From: Natronomonas salina
Lineage (GTDB): Archaea > Halobacteriota > Halobacteria > Halobacteriales > Haloarculaceae
DNA length: 64,000 nt
Assembly (NCBI RefSeq): GCF_013391105.1
Contig: NZ_CP058335.1
Location: forward strand, 1,116,001 to 1,180,000
Direction of reading: 5' to 3'
Of the stretch, positions 42,372-51,538 are shown piece after piece. The notes below the pieces were generated by a model that was not told where the DNA came from, did not search any database, and worked only from the letters and a program-made list of their open reading frames with translations. Positions within the stretch are counted from its first letter, which is position 1; every line of letters starts with the position of its first letter. Position numbers and translations under genes: made by a program.

Positions 42372-42426
42372 GATCGAACGGTAGCCGGCCGCCTGCGGGC
42401 CGATCGTCCGTCGAGACCCGACCCGG

Positions 42427-43509
42427 TCAGGCCGAGGACGTCTCCGTCTCGTCGCCCATCGACGACTCGTTGGTCCAGTCGTCGTCCATCGACGACTCGT
42501 TACCGGCGGTCTCGTTGCCGGTGCCGCCCGACGACGCCCCGCCGGACCCCTCCTCGGTCCCGTCGACAGCCGCGACCAGCTGCAGCGCCTCGTCGCTGGA
42601 GTCGGCGGCTCCCGCGTACCCCATCGCGTAGGCGGTGTGAGCGCGCCCCTCCTGGAAGTCGGCGTCGACGTCGGTCAGGGCCTCGTCCTCCCCGGCCGCC
42701 CGGACCTCGACGGTCTGGACGCCGGCCTCGACAGCGCCGTAATCCGAGAGTTCACCGTACGCCAGATCGGTGACGAGCGGTTCGTCGGCGTCCGCCAGGG
42801 AGACGTCCACCGCGTCCGCGTCGGGAGAGGCGTGGAACGCCCGGACCTGCGTGTCCTCGCCCGACGCGACCTCGTCGTCGAGGGAGACGACCTGCAGGCC
42901 GCCGGCCGAGGAACCGCCAGCGGGTGTCGCGGGCTCGCCCCCTCCGGAGCCGGTATCGTTCTCCTGGGTGGCCGTCGCGTTCGTCTGCGTGTTCTCGGTC
43001 GGGGTCGAATCTTCGGCCGAGGTCCCGGACCCGTATTCCCCGAAGGCGACGACGCTGTAGCTCCCCCCGTCCTCGACGTCGAGTTCGTTCTCGAAGAGCG
43101 CCCGGTCGTCGCCGGCGGCGGTGACCCGCACCTGCGCGGTCCCGGAATCGATGGGTTCGTAGCTGGTGACGTCCGTGTACGAGACCCCCTCGAAGGCGGG
43201 TTCGTCGTCGACGTAGACGTCCACGTCGGGGGCGCCGACGAGGGCGTGGACCGCCCTGACCTGCAGGGCGTTCTCGTCGACGGGCTCCTCCGTCCCCTCC
43301 TCGGTCGGGGACGTCTCCCCGCCGTCGGACTCCCCACCGTCGGTCGGCGAGCCCCCGTCGCCGTTCCCGTTCCCGCCGTTCCCGTTCCCGCCGTTCCCGT
43401 TCCCGCCGTTCCCGTTGCCACCGAGACCGCCGCAGCCGGCGAGCCCGATGCCGCCTGCGGCTGTCAGACTCCCCACGAACGTGCGTCGCGTGACGCGGTC
43501 GGATACCAT
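42427..43509 (-). CDS. Tat lipoprotein with two DUF4397 domains
   Basis: The 360-residue protein starts MVSDRVTRRTFVGSLTAAGG with a Tat motif and lipobox LAGC (about residue 26). A GGNGN repeat linker follows, then two DUF4397 modules (LQVRAVHALVGAPDVDVYVDD at about 90 and TQVRAFHASPDADAVDVSLAD at about 225) and an acidic tail. DUF4397 is an Ig-like extracellular domain of unknown role. The ATG at 43509 matches the signal peptide. Confidence 0.88.
   Translation of the reverse strand: MVSDRVTRRTFVGSLTAAGGIGLAGCGGLGGNGNGGNGNGGNGNGGNGNGDGGSPTDGGESDGGETSPTEEGTEEPVDENALQVRAVHALVGAPDVDVYVDDEPAFEGVSYTDVTSYEPIDSGTAQVRVTAAGDDRALFENELDVEDGGSYSVVAFGEYGSGTSAEDSTPTENTQTNATATQENDTGSGGGEPATPAGGSSAGGLQVVSLDDEVASGEDTQVRAFHASPDADAVDVSLADADEPLVTDLAYGELSDYGAVEAGVQTVEVRAAGEDEALTDVDADFQEGRAHTAYAMGYAGAADSSDEALQLVAAVDGTEEGSGGASSGGTGNETAGNESSMDDDWTNESSMGDETETSSA
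43361..43425. repeat. 15-bp tandem repeats coding GGNGN
   Basis: About four copies of a 15-bp unit encode the GGNGN linker after the lipobox. Copy number probably varies by slippage. Confidence 0.85.
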
Positions 43510-43982
43510 GTTTCCACGACCGGCCAGCGGCCACAAACCGGTATCCACCACGTAGGTGCTACTATCTACGGTTGAGTATCATTGGTTGTCCGCTCGACGT
43601 CGGCTCGACGATGGTTCCCAGCAGGTGCCGAAAAATCCCGGAGAGCGACGAACCGGGACACGGGTTGTGTCCGCGGGTCGCCACGCCCGGACGAACGTGG
43701 TGGGTGGGGGTGTGCGCAGGCCGGAACGGCCAACGCAGGGTGGGGTGGGTGGGGGCAGGCGGAAGCCGGTTCGGCTTCCGCACGTGTCGCTATCGTCGTC
43801 GGGAGGTTAGTTATTCGTCCGTTGCGGCTGGTATACGGCGGTTATCGGATTCGGAACGCTGAAACGGTCCGCAGGCCGCCGCGAGGACTCGGGCCACCGG
43901 AGTCGTAGCGGGCCACGGCGGGTACTCTCCGTATCCAGGCTCGATCGACGAACCGTCCGGCTGACGTCCCAGACGACCGGGT
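43510..43982. other. 473-bp intergenic region containing a G-rich structured element
   Basis: No convincing gene: overlapping open frames on both strands (for example 43556-43908) have no family features. It contains the element at 43699-43781. The left end must hold the promoter of the DUF4397 gene (CCGGTTTGTGG near 43525-43540 on the minus strand is the best TATA-like match). Confidence 0.5.
43699..43781 (+). ncRNA. candidate structured element: G-quadruplex tract and two hairpins
   Basis: The 12-mer GGTGGGTGGGGG occurs at 43699-43710 and 43744-43755, and each copy is followed by a hairpin. The first is TGCG-ca-GGCCG-gaa-CGGCC-aa-CGCA (43713-43737). The second is GCGGAAGCCG-gtt-CGGCTTCCGC (43759-43781), a perfect 10-bp stem. 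Between them GGGTGGGGTGGGTGGGGG (43738-43755) has four G-runs with single-T loops, the tightest G-quadruplex form. It could be an RNA, a terminator for the minus-strand gene at 43983-44165, or a DNA structure. Confidence 0.4.
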
Positions 43983-44165
43983 TCAGACCTCCCGGTCCGG
44001 TTCGGAGGCCTCCCCGTCGAACAGCTGCTTCGAGGAGAGGCAGTCGATGCAGCCGTACACCGACCGCCCCTTGCCGAACACCCGGACGAACCGGGGCGAC
44101 ACCGACGCGCCGCAGCGTTCGCACTCCCAGTTCGTCCGTTGCCCCGCCGCCTTGCGACCGTCCAT
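43983..44165 (-). CDS. small zinc-ribbon protein (DUF7563-like)
   Basis: A 60-residue protein, MDGRKAAGQRTNWECERCGA.., with CERCGASVSPRFVRVFG and CIDCLSSKQLFDG, i.e. two CxxC pairs that should bind one zinc. Short haloarchaeal proteins of this kind are common and unassigned. ATG 44165 is preferred to longer readings because a TTACAAAG element lies about 30 nt upstream. Confidence 0.7.
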   Translation of the reverse strand: MDGRKAAGQRTNWECERCGASVSPRFVRVFGKGRSVYGCIDCLSSKQLFDGEASEPDREV

Positions 44166-44303
44166 AGTTTGCAGGGAAGCTGCCTCGTACTTTGTAATGA
44201 GCCGCAAATGCACGGTAACGCACCCCACATCGGGAGCGATTCGATCGGGCGCGCCGCTACGACCCGATTAACCAAACAGTCGGGTCTCCGAGGTGCGGTC
44301 GTG

Positions 44304-44669
44304 ATGTCGGCCCGCAGTCGCGTCCTCCCGCGGCCCCAGAACGACCAGCAGTTCGTCGCCATCGCGGCGCTGGTCGCCGCCCAGGGGCTCGACGTCGCGA
44401 CGACCCTCTACGGGCTGCGGTCCGCTGGCTTGGTGGAGCTGAATCCCGTCGCTGCCACCGCGATGGCCAGCCTCGGCCGGCTCCCCGGACTCCTCTGTCT
44501 GGCGTCTCTCACGGTGCTCGCCGCGGTCGCGGTCACCGAGACGACCACCAGCCGCTTCGGCGGCGCGTGGCTCCCGTCGAACCGGGTCCGCTGGCTCGGC
44601 TACGCGCCGCACGTCCTCATCTCGGCCGTTGCGGCGCTGCACAACCTCATCGTCGCCGGCGCCGTCTGA
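44304..44669 (+). CDS. DUF5658-like membrane protein
   Basis: The 121-residue protein has four hydrophobic helices and the pattern AAQGLDVATTLYGLRSAGLVELNPVAATAM, typical of DUF5658 proteins (QxxDxxTT...ExNP). Function unknown. ATG 44304 (or the overlapping GTG 44301) matches the family start. It converges with glmS. Confidence 0.75.
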   Translation: MSARSRVLPRPQNDQQFVAIAALVAAQGLDVATTLYGLRSAGLVELNPVAATAMASLGRLPGLLCLASLTVLAAVAVTETTTSRFGGAWLPSNRVRWLGYAPHVLISAVAALHNLIVAGAV

Positions 44670-44690
44670 GACGCGACGGCCCGTGGTCCG

Positions 44691-46502
44691 TCACTCGACC
44701 GTGACGCTCTTCGCGAGGTTCCGCGGCTTGTCGATCGGGCGGTCCCGGAGGTCCGCCGCGTGGTACGACAGGAGCTGCAGGACGACGTTCGAGAGCAGCC
44801 CGGACAGCTCCTCTGGCGCGTCGGGGATCTCCACGACGTCGTCGACGGCGCGGTGGACCTCCGTCGCCGACTCCGGGGCGACCGCCACGACGGGCGCGCC
44901 GCGGCTCTGGACCTCCCGGACGTTGTGGAGCGTCTTCTCGTCGTTCTCGCCGGTGAACACGGCGACGACCACGGTCTCGGTGGTGACCAGGGCGAGCGGC
45001 CCGTGTTTCAGCTCGCCGGCGGCGAACCCTTCAGCGTGCTCGTAGGTGATCTCCTTGAACTTCAGCGCCCCCTCCAGGGCGACCGGATAGCCGATGCCCC
45101 GGCCGATGAAGAAGTACGAGTCCATCCCGGCGTAGCTGTCGGCGATCCGCTCCGTACGATTGGCCTCGAGGATGCTGTCGACCGCGTCCGGGAGCCGTTC
45201 GAGCCCGCGGAGGAACGCCTCGTCCGGCGGCTCGCCGTCGCCGACGTCGCCGCGGAGGCGCTCGGCCAGGACGCCGAGCGTCGCCACCTGCGAGGAGAAC
45301 GTCTTCGTCGCGGCGACGCCGATCTCGGGGCCGGCCCGGATGTAGCAGACGTCGTCGACCTCGCGGGCCGCCGTCGACCCGACGACGTTGGTGACCGCGA
45401 GCGTGCGGGCGCCGGCCCGGTCGGCCTCGCGGAGCGCGGCCAGGGTGTCGGCCGTCTCGCCGCTCTGGGTGACGGCGACGACGAGCGTCGACTCGTCGAG
45501 GGGCATCGGCTCGTTGGCGAACTCGCTGGCCAGCGACGTCGAGGCGGCCACGCCGCGGCGCTGTAACAGCGACGTCGCGTACATCGCAGCGTGGTAGGAC
45601 GTCCCGCAGGCTACGAACAGGACCCGCTCGACGTCGTCGAAGGTCCCCGGCGGGAGGTCCTCGAGGTCGATCTCCCTGGCGCCGGGGTCGGTCCGCCCCT
45701 CGACCGCCTGGCGGAGTGCGACGGGCTGCTCGTTGATCTCCTTGAGCATGTAGTGGTTGTAGCCGCTCTTCTCGGCGTCGCCGGCCGCCCAGTCGACCGT
45801 CTGGGGCTCGCGGACGATCGGGCGGCCGTCGACGTCGGTGAACCGGACGTCGTCGGGGCCGACCACGGCGACCTCGTCGTCCTCGAGGTAGACGACCCGG
45901 TCGGTGAACTCCAGGAACGCCGGGATGTCGCTGGCGAGGTAGTTGGCCTCCTGGCCGATGCCGACGACGAGCGGCGACCCGTTTCGGGTCGCGTACACGA
46001 CGTCGTCGTCCTCGACGGCGAGGGCGACCGCGTAGCTCCCCTCCAGGACGTCGACGACCTCGCGGAACGCCGCCTCCGGGTCCCGCCCGGCGTCCAGTCG
46101 CTCCTCGATCAGGTGCGGGACGACCTCGGTGTCGGTGTCGCTCGTGAACTCGTGGCCGCGCGACCGCAGTTCGGTCCGGAGGGACTCGTAGTTCTCGATG
46201 ATGCCGTTGTGGACGACGGCCACGCGGTCGGAGCAACCCGTGTGAGGGTGGGCGTTCTCGTCGGTCGGCGGGCCGTGGGTGCTCCAGCGGGTGTGGCCCA
46301 GGCCGATCGGACCCGACGGCCGCCGCGATTCGACCGCGGCCCGGAGGTCGTCGGTCTCGCCCTCGCACTTGCAGACGTCGAGGTCGCCGTCGAGCAGCGC
46401 GACCCCCGCCGAGTCGTACCCACGGTACTCGAGGTTCGAGAGGCTGGTCAGGAGTTCCTCGAGCGCGTCGTCGGTGCCGACGCGTGCGGTGATGCCGCAC
46501 AT
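44691..46502 (-). CDS. glmS: glutamine--fructose-6-phosphate aminotransferase (isomerizing)
   Basis: The 603-residue enzyme makes glucosamine-6-phosphate, the first step to UDP-N-acetylhexosamines. It has an N-terminal glutaminase with Cys2 nucleophile (MCGITARVG, LGHTRWSTHG, VVHNGIIEN) and two SIS sugar isomerase domains (VACGTSYHAAMYA, TQSGETADTLAALREA, LKFKEITYEHAEGFAAGELKHG). Full length for GlmS. It may supply the glycan region at 48-64 kb. Confidence 0.97.
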   Translation of the reverse strand: MCGITARVGTDDALEELLTSLSNLEYRGYDSAGVALLDGDLDVCKCEGETDDLRAAVESRRPSGPIGLGHTRWSTHGPPTDENAHPHTGCSDRVAVVHNGIIENYESLRTELRSRGHEFTSDTDTEVVPHLIEERLDAGRDPEAAFREVVDVLEGSYAVALAVEDDDVVYATRNGSPLVVGIGQEANYLASDIPAFLEFTDRVVYLEDDEVAVVGPDDVRFTDVDGRPIVREPQTVDWAAGDAEKSGYNHYMLKEINEQPVALRQAVEGRTDPGAREIDLEDLPPGTFDDVERVLFVACGTSYHAAMYATSLLQRRGVAASTSLASEFANEPMPLDESTLVVAVTQSGETADTLAALREADRAGARTLAVTNVVGSTAAREVDDVCYIRAGPEIGVAATKTFSSQVATLGVLAERLRGDVGDGEPPDEAFLRGLERLPDAVDSILEANRTERIADSYAGMDSYFFIGRGIGYPVALEGALKFKEITYEHAEGFAAGELKHGPLALVTTETVVVAVFTGENDEKTLHNVREVQSRGAPVVAVAPESATEVHRAVDDVVEIPDAPEELSGLLSNVVLQLLSYHAADLRDRPIDKPRNLAKSVTVE

Positions 46503-46722
46503 CGTCAGTGCTCCCCCCAGAGCGCCCCTGTAGCTGTCCGTCCCACGCGAATCGTGCGGCGTGTGTGGCGTCGGTTCATGGTGTCACCAACCCGCCGAGT
46601 GGTCGGCGGCTGATACCGGTGTCGACGCTTCTGACGGCTTTGTTATGCCCCGGTATTCGAGCCGAAGGTCTGACAACAGTCGAGGAGAAGACAGGTATCG
46701 GCTGGCCTAGGACCGGGTCCGG

Positions 46723-47295
46723 TCAGTCCTCCGACTGGACGGTGTGGACGAGCGCTAACGCCGCGAATCCGACGATAGACAGCCCGAAGAGCGCGGTCGT
46801 CAACTGCGAGACGAACAGCAGTGACGCCGCGATGGCCGCGATACTGACAGCAGAGAAGGTGAGGTAGTACGTACTCCAGGGTCGGGGGTTCGGTTCCGAC
46901 TGTTCGAGGTACTCGTAGAACTGGTCGATGTTCTGTCCGGGTTCGACCGTCCCGCGGTTCTTGTCGAAGTCGATGGCGCCGCTGTCGGCCATCCGGGGGA
47001 GGTGACACTGGTAGAGGCCGACGTAGACGCGCTTGCGCTCCTGGGAGCCGAGCTCGTTCGCGGGCTTGTCGTTCTCGATCGAGGCGATGTGTTCGGCGAG
47101 ATCGCTGAGCGACGTCCCCGAGTCCGTCTCCGCCATGAACTTGAGGACGAGCCGCCGTCGTTCGTTCTTCAGGATACCGAAGACGACGTCGAGGGGGACC
47201 GACTGCGGCGGCGCCTCCTCGGCCGGCGGCTCTTCGTCGGCGGCGTCGGGCGACGCCTCCGGGGTCGACTGCTGCTGTGTTGGGACTGATGTCAT
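46723..47295 (-). CDS. membrane-anchored winged-helix regulator (DUF7344-like)
   Basis: The 190-residue protein has an acidic N-terminus, a winged-helix domain (VFGILKNERRRLVLKFMAETDSG ... LYQCHLPRMADSGAIDFDKNRGTVEPG, about 37-125), and two C-terminal membrane helices. The design suits a DNA-binding protein tethered to the membrane. TTTAATATAC (about 47506-47516, minus) is a likely TATA box, which would give a leader of roughly 185 nt. Confidence 0.8.
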   Translation of the reverse strand: MTSVPTQQQSTPEASPDAADEEPPAEEAPPQSVPLDVVFGILKNERRRLVLKFMAETDSGTSLSDLAEHIASIENDKPANELGSQERKRVYVGLYQCHLPRMADSGAIDFDKNRGTVEPGQNIDQFYEYLEQSEPNPRPWSTYYLTFSAVSIAAIAASLLFVSQLTTALFGLSIVGFAALALVHTVQSED

Positions 47296-48001
47296 GTTTA
47301 CTTCGTTCCTACCGAACCTGTGATTCCTGCGACGCGGTACACTCGCGAGCAGCCGCGGGATTACGGTCTCCCTGAGCGACCCACCGCTGCCCCACCGTCC
47401 ACGACGTGGCCCCCGACCGCCGGGTCGCCGAAAATTCAGGCGCCACCGTGGGTTTGTTCAATCGGGTCATGGCTCGTGTTGAGTGGGGAGAACGTATCCT
47501 ACCTCGTATATTAAAATCCTCGTCCGTCCATCCAGGTAAGCACCACGTATCAGCCGTCCAGATACCTCCAGCGGTCTTCTCGGCCAAGCAGAACCAGCTA
47601 TCCGGACAGTCGGTTTCGGCGCGCGTATAGAACGCTGCTTAGCCCCATTATTTCGCTGTTAAGCAGGCGGGGGTCCAGGGGGTCGATTCGCTAGCCTGCT
47701 GGCGGTTTTCGGGGTCGAAGCCATCCCTTACGACGGTCGCACGAACGATTCCTCGGCCGGGGACCGATCCGTCGCGCGCGGATTCGCCAGAAGAGGGTTT
47801 ATATGTGGTTCTCGGACGTCGTTCCGCCCCGCCTCCCGGGAGGGCGCGGTCGACAGCCCGTCTCAACACCGCTCGCAAGTCTCACCTAGAAGGAGCCCGC
47901 CCGCCGGGGGCTGAACGACGGACGAACGGCGACCGACGTCGGGGAATCGTAAGCGATAGAATACGCTTCCTACGCGAGTGCAGCGAGGGGTGGTACTCCG
48001 G
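47296..48001. other. 706-bp intergenic region with competing inverted repeats
   Basis: No convincing gene on either strand. It has TATA-like elements at 47506-47516 (TATATTAAAAT, best on the minus strand) and 47797-47805 (GTTTATATG; the minus strand reads CATATAAAC). Between them CTGCTTAGC (47635-47643) can pair with GTTAAGCAG (47658-47666), or AGCAGGC (47662-47668) can pair with GCCTGCT (47694-47700). The two stems share bases and exclude each other. Confidence 0.5.
47506..47516 (-). promoter_or_regulatory. candidate TATA box of the DUF7344-like gene
   Basis: The minus strand reads ATTTTAATATA here, the best TATA match upstream of the regulator gene at 47295. Confidence 0.45.
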
Positions 48002-48970
48002 TCACCCCTCGACTACGTTGATCCAGATCTGGAGCGTCTGGTCGGCGGTCCCCGAACTCGGGTCGTTAGGGGCGCCCCCCTTGTACAGGAGGAGCTGCAG
48101 TCGGATCCGCTCTCCGACCAGCGTCGGCGCGACCTCCCGTTCGACGGTGGTGTTCTCTCCGTGCGCCAGGTCGGCCTCGAAGCGGTCGACCTGCTGTTGC
48201 ATGACCACCGACCCGTCGTCGCCGATGGCCTGCGCCTGCATTACCACCTCGTAGGACGTCGGCTCGTGCTCCCGGTTCTCGAGGCCGACGTAGAGGGTCT
48301 GTCCCTCGCCGGAGACGAACGTCTGGGGGTACTCCTGTGCGGTCAGGGTACCGTTCCCGTCCTCCGAGAGGACGTAGAACTCGGTGTAGGAGTCCCCCTG
48401 CGGGGGCGCCGCGGCCGTGACCGCGAGCGTGGCGACGAGCAGGAGCAGCGCGAAGATCGCGACGCCGTTCTGGAAGTTCGACCCGCTGGAGAGACGCCCC
48501 CAGAACCGGCTCTCGTCGCCGAACGGCATCGCCCGCTCCGCCGGGTCGGCGCGGAGCCGCCTGACGGCCGCGATCGCCACGCCGAACAGCGTGACCGCGC
48601 TGATGGCCACGACGGAGGGCCCGAGCCTGATGGCCGACCCGATGCTCAGGACGACGCCGACCAGAGCGAGCACCACCGCGCTCACCACCAGCGAGAGCGC
48701 GATCCGGACGAGGTGGTCCGGTTCGTGCCACGGCTGGGCCACCTCGGAGCGGCGGACCCGACCGGTGTCGACCGGGAACACCGCCGAGACGATGGCGTAC
48801 CCCGGCAGCACCAGCAGGAACGGGACGCCTAGCAGCCAGACGACCGGCTCGGGCGCGTCCACGCCGAACAGCACCAGGTTCGTCATCGCGACGAGCGCGA
48901 CGACCAGCCCGAGGTCCCGCGCCCAGCCGGCGTTGCTGGCGCGGCGACCGCGCGAGGACCGTCCCCTCAT
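48002..48970 (-). CDS. DUF1616 membrane protein
   Basis: The 322-residue protein has about five membrane helices (28-50, 53-68 with FLLVLPGYAIVSAVFP, 90-110, 112-132, 170-190) and an external beta-sandwich C-terminus (YTEFYVLSEDGNGTLTAQEYPQTFVSGEGQTLYVGLENREHE), the DUF1616 architecture. In archaea these often sit beside glycosyltransferase-like membrane proteins, as here. It overlaps the upstream membrane protein gene by 4 nt, so it is coupled to it. Confidence 0.85.
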   Translation of the reverse strand: MRGRSSRGRRASNAGWARDLGLVVALVAMTNLVLFGVDAPEPVVWLLGVPFLLVLPGYAIVSAVFPVDTGRVRRSEVAQPWHEPDHLVRIALSLVVSAVVLALVGVVLSIGSAIRLGPSVVAISAVTLFGVAIAAVRRLRADPAERAMPFGDESRFWGRLSSGSNFQNGVAIFALLLLVATLAVTAAAPPQGDSYTEFYVLSEDGNGTLTAQEYPQTFVSGEGQTLYVGLENREHEPTSYEVVMQAQAIGDDGSVVMQQQVDRFEADLAHGENTTVEREVAPTLVGERIRLQLLLYKGGAPNDPSSGTADQTLQIWINVVEG

Positions 48971-50940
48971 GCGTCACCACCTCCGGTCACCGGCGAGGCG
49001 GTGCATATCTTGACGTCGCTGTTCCCGTAGACGTGGTTCCGGGTCTCCGGGCAGATCTGCGACGGTCCGGAGAACGAGTTCGTCCGCCTGTTGGTCGGCG
49101 GGTCGCCCTCCTCCTGGACTACCGCGGGTGCCGTCCGCTGGTAGTCGCGGTAGACGGTCGGGGCGTCGTTGATCGGCCCCTGCTCGTTCAGCACGGCCGG
49201 CTCGGAGTTGAACCCGCCGTAGCGATCGTATATCGTCTGGTAGGGGTGGTCGGTCCGTATCTCCTCGGTCGTCCCGGGCGGGTGGATGACCGCCGCCGTC
49301 TCGACGGCCGCGATCTCGGCTTCGCTGTAGGAGAGCCGCGGGTACTCGTCGTCGAAGGCCGGACTGTCGAGCGTGGCCTTCTCGGTGATGACCATCGTCG
49401 TCGGATAGCCGAACGCCAGCAAGACGAAGACGGCCAGGATGACCTTCCGGGACGCGTTCTGGGAGATGTAGTAGAGGCCGACGGCGCCGATGATGGCCAT
49501 CGGGGCGTACATGAAGGCGTTCCAGCGGCCGGGCAGCAGCGTCCGGATGCCGAACAGGGTGAGGCCGAAGACGATGACGAACATCACGCCCGCGGTGAGG
49601 ATGTAGGTCATCGCGATGTCGGTCGGTTCGTCCTTCCGGAGCATCACCAGCCCGCCGAGGACGGTGATCAGCAGCAGCAGCGCGAAGCCGAACTCCTCGA
49701 TGTAGGGGATGAGCTCCGCGATGAGCCCGGTCGTCTGGCCGGCCCGACCGGCCTCCGGTGTGCCCCCGGAGCCCCCGGCGAGGTTGAGGAAGCCGGCCGA
49801 CTCGGTCAGCGTCATCCACAGGAAGTCGAGCATCCGCCACAGGAAGATGCTCCCGCCGGACCACGGCGTGACGGCCCACGTGACGAGCGTGACGACCACG
49901 CTGATACCGAAGGTACCCACGAGCGCGGGGGTGCTGTTCGCGGTGGCGTCGGCGGGCCGGTTGCCCGTCACGCTCAGGGACGCGGAGACGAACGCCGCGA
50001 TGCCCAGCAACACGAGGACGATGGCCGTCGAGACCTGGTGGGTGAAGATCGTCGCCAGGCTGAACAGCAGCATGAGGGCGACGATCCGGCGGTCGTCGGT
50101 GAAGAACACCTTCGTGACACAGTACAGCGTCCCGAGGAAGAAGACCAGCCCGAGGCCGGTCGGGATGACGTGGATGCCCCAGCGGATGAACTGGTCGGAG
50201 AACGCGTAGAGGGCGGTCGCGAGCAGCGCCCACCGCGCGGGAATCAGCAGCTTCGCCGTCCCGTAGACGAGCATCGACGAGAGCGGGATCAGGAGTCCGA
50301 CCGTCAGGTAGGTTCCGGCCCGCGGGGTCCCGAATACCGTCGCGCCGACGGCGCCGATGGCGTGGTAGAACGGGGCGAGGATGTACTTGGTTCCCTCCAT
50401 CGAGGCGATGGTGCCGGACTCGGCGATACTCGCGACGAGGTTGGGGATGTGCGTCCAGCCGTCGACGCCGATGTAGCCGGGCGTCATGAACAGCACCGAC
50501 ATCCGGATGACGACGGCCGCGACGAGGATCTGGAACAGCACCTGCCCGGGGGCGATCCGGCCGTCCTCGGCGAGCAGTATCTGTACCAGGATGAGCGCGC
50601 CGACGAGGCCGGTCAGGAGGTAGACGACCCCCGTCCGGTGGCCCGCGATCCGAATCCCGGCGACGATCACGGCCAGGCCGAGGAAGACGAACGCTGGGAA
50701 GTACCCGATGACCCCGCCGGGTAAGGCCGGGAAGGCCAGCGCCCTCGATCGCCGACGGCGGGTGGCGACGTAGATCGTACACGCGGTCCCCGCGGCCAGG
50801 GGGATGACGAGGAGCAGTACCTGGGAGGCGAACAGGCGGAGGCCCAACAGCAGGAGACAGAAGACGATCCCGAGCTTCGCGAGCGTGAGGTCGATGTTGT
50901 CCGTACTGAGGAACCGCTGGAGGCGGCTCTGGGTGCTCAT
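48967..50940 (-). CDS. large polytopic membrane protein, GT-C glycosyltransferase-like
   Basis: The 657-residue protein has roughly 13 membrane helices and a soluble C-terminal tail of about 130 residues. MTPGYIGVDGWTHIPNLVASI after the fifth helix resembles the acidic first-loop segment of GT-C (PMT/ArnT/STT3-like) enzymes, where an Asp binds the lipid-phosphate donor. This is a resemblance, not proof. A TATA-like GGATATAACAATC lies at 51082-51094, about 140 nt upstream, so a long leader is possible. It forms an operon with the DUF1616 gene. Confidence 0.75.
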   Translation of the reverse strand: MSTQSRLQRFLSTDNIDLTLAKLGIVFCLLLLGLRLFASQVLLLVIPLAAGTACTIYVATRRRRSRALAFPALPGGVIGYFPAFVFLGLAVIVAGIRIAGHRTGVVYLLTGLVGALILVQILLAEDGRIAPGQVLFQILVAAVVIRMSVLFMTPGYIGVDGWTHIPNLVASIAESGTIASMEGTKYILAPFYHAIGAVGATVFGTPRAGTYLTVGLLIPLSSMLVYGTAKLLIPARWALLATALYAFSDQFIRWGIHVIPTGLGLVFFLGTLYCVTKVFFTDDRRIVALMLLFSLATIFTHQVSTAIVLVLLGIAAFVSASLSVTGNRPADATANSTPALVGTFGISVVVTLVTWAVTPWSGGSIFLWRMLDFLWMTLTESAGFLNLAGGSGGTPEAGRAGQTTGLIAELIPYIEEFGFALLLLITVLGGLVMLRKDEPTDIAMTYILTAGVMFVIVFGLTLFGIRTLLPGRWNAFMYAPMAIIGAVGLYYISQNASRKVILAVFVLLAFGYPTTMVITEKATLDSPAFDDEYPRLSYSEAEIAAVETAAVIHPPGTTEEIRTDHPYQTIYDRYGGFNSEPAVLNEQGPINDAPTVYRDYQRTAPAVVQEEGDPPTNRRTNSFSGPSQICPETRNHVYGNSDVKICTASPVTGGGDA

Positions 50941-51538
50941 CGCGGGCGCCCCCGTCCGAGCGCGAGACGGTTCGTCGGAGGAGCGGATACAGAGCGGGCC
51001 CCGAGAGTAGCGTGGGGACGTTCGTCAGATAGCATCGTACATTCTCACCACTGTCTTTCCCCGACGTAGAGCCAAGGCGGTGATTGTTATATCCGACCTA
51101 TTTCCGGCCGGGGCCGGAGTGGAAGTCCACCTGGCGACGGCAACCGACGGATTACCGAGTCAGGCGTTGACACACCCGCGAACGGGGGAGTTCCCTGTTC
51201 GGTTCCGGATCGGCCAATGCTGGACTCCGTCCGCGCGGGAGTCGGGCCCGAGCACGAGGGCGGCCAGCACTCGGGCTCAGCATGGGGTTCGGCGGCCGCG
51301 CGCGATCAGGCTGGGAAGTCATCTGGTTGACGATTCGCTCCCGATTCCGCCGGTAAGATGTTCTTACTCGGCGGTAAACGCCGGTACAGCCGTCGAAGGG
51401 GACGATAGTGCCACCCGGCAAAACGCGACAGTAACCACCACGTAACCCGACGGAAAGTGAGCTACCCGGTCGGTTTCCCTCACTATCGGCACCCATGCCG
51501 TGAAAACCGGTTTATGAGTAAGGTATAGATACCGCCCC
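50941..51538. other. 598-bp intergenic region, divergent promoters
   Basis: No gene. The minus-strand TATA GGATATAACAATC (51082-51094) faces the membrane-protein operon; the plus-strand promoter of the beta-helix gene is at the right edge. The middle (51120-51480) has open frames but no recognisable protein. Confidence 0.6.
51511..51518 (+). promoter_or_regulatory. TATA box of beta-helix gene A
   Basis: TTTATGAG lies 20-28 nt before the ATG at 51539. The block from 51500 to the ATG aligns without gaps to that of the paralogue at 53038. Confidence 0.6.

Noticed and set aside
43361-43425. CRISPR-like regular repeats
   Set aside because: They are contiguous 15-bp units in frame, coding the GGNGN linker of a lipoprotein, with no spacers.
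43556-43908. Overlapping open frames on both strands
   Set aside because: They cover the G-rich structured element and encode Trp/Gly/Arg runs typical of non-coding GC sequence.
47309-47587. 92-codon open frame on the minus strand
   Set aside because: It runs across the predicted TATA box of the regulator gene and its codon use is unlike nearby genes.
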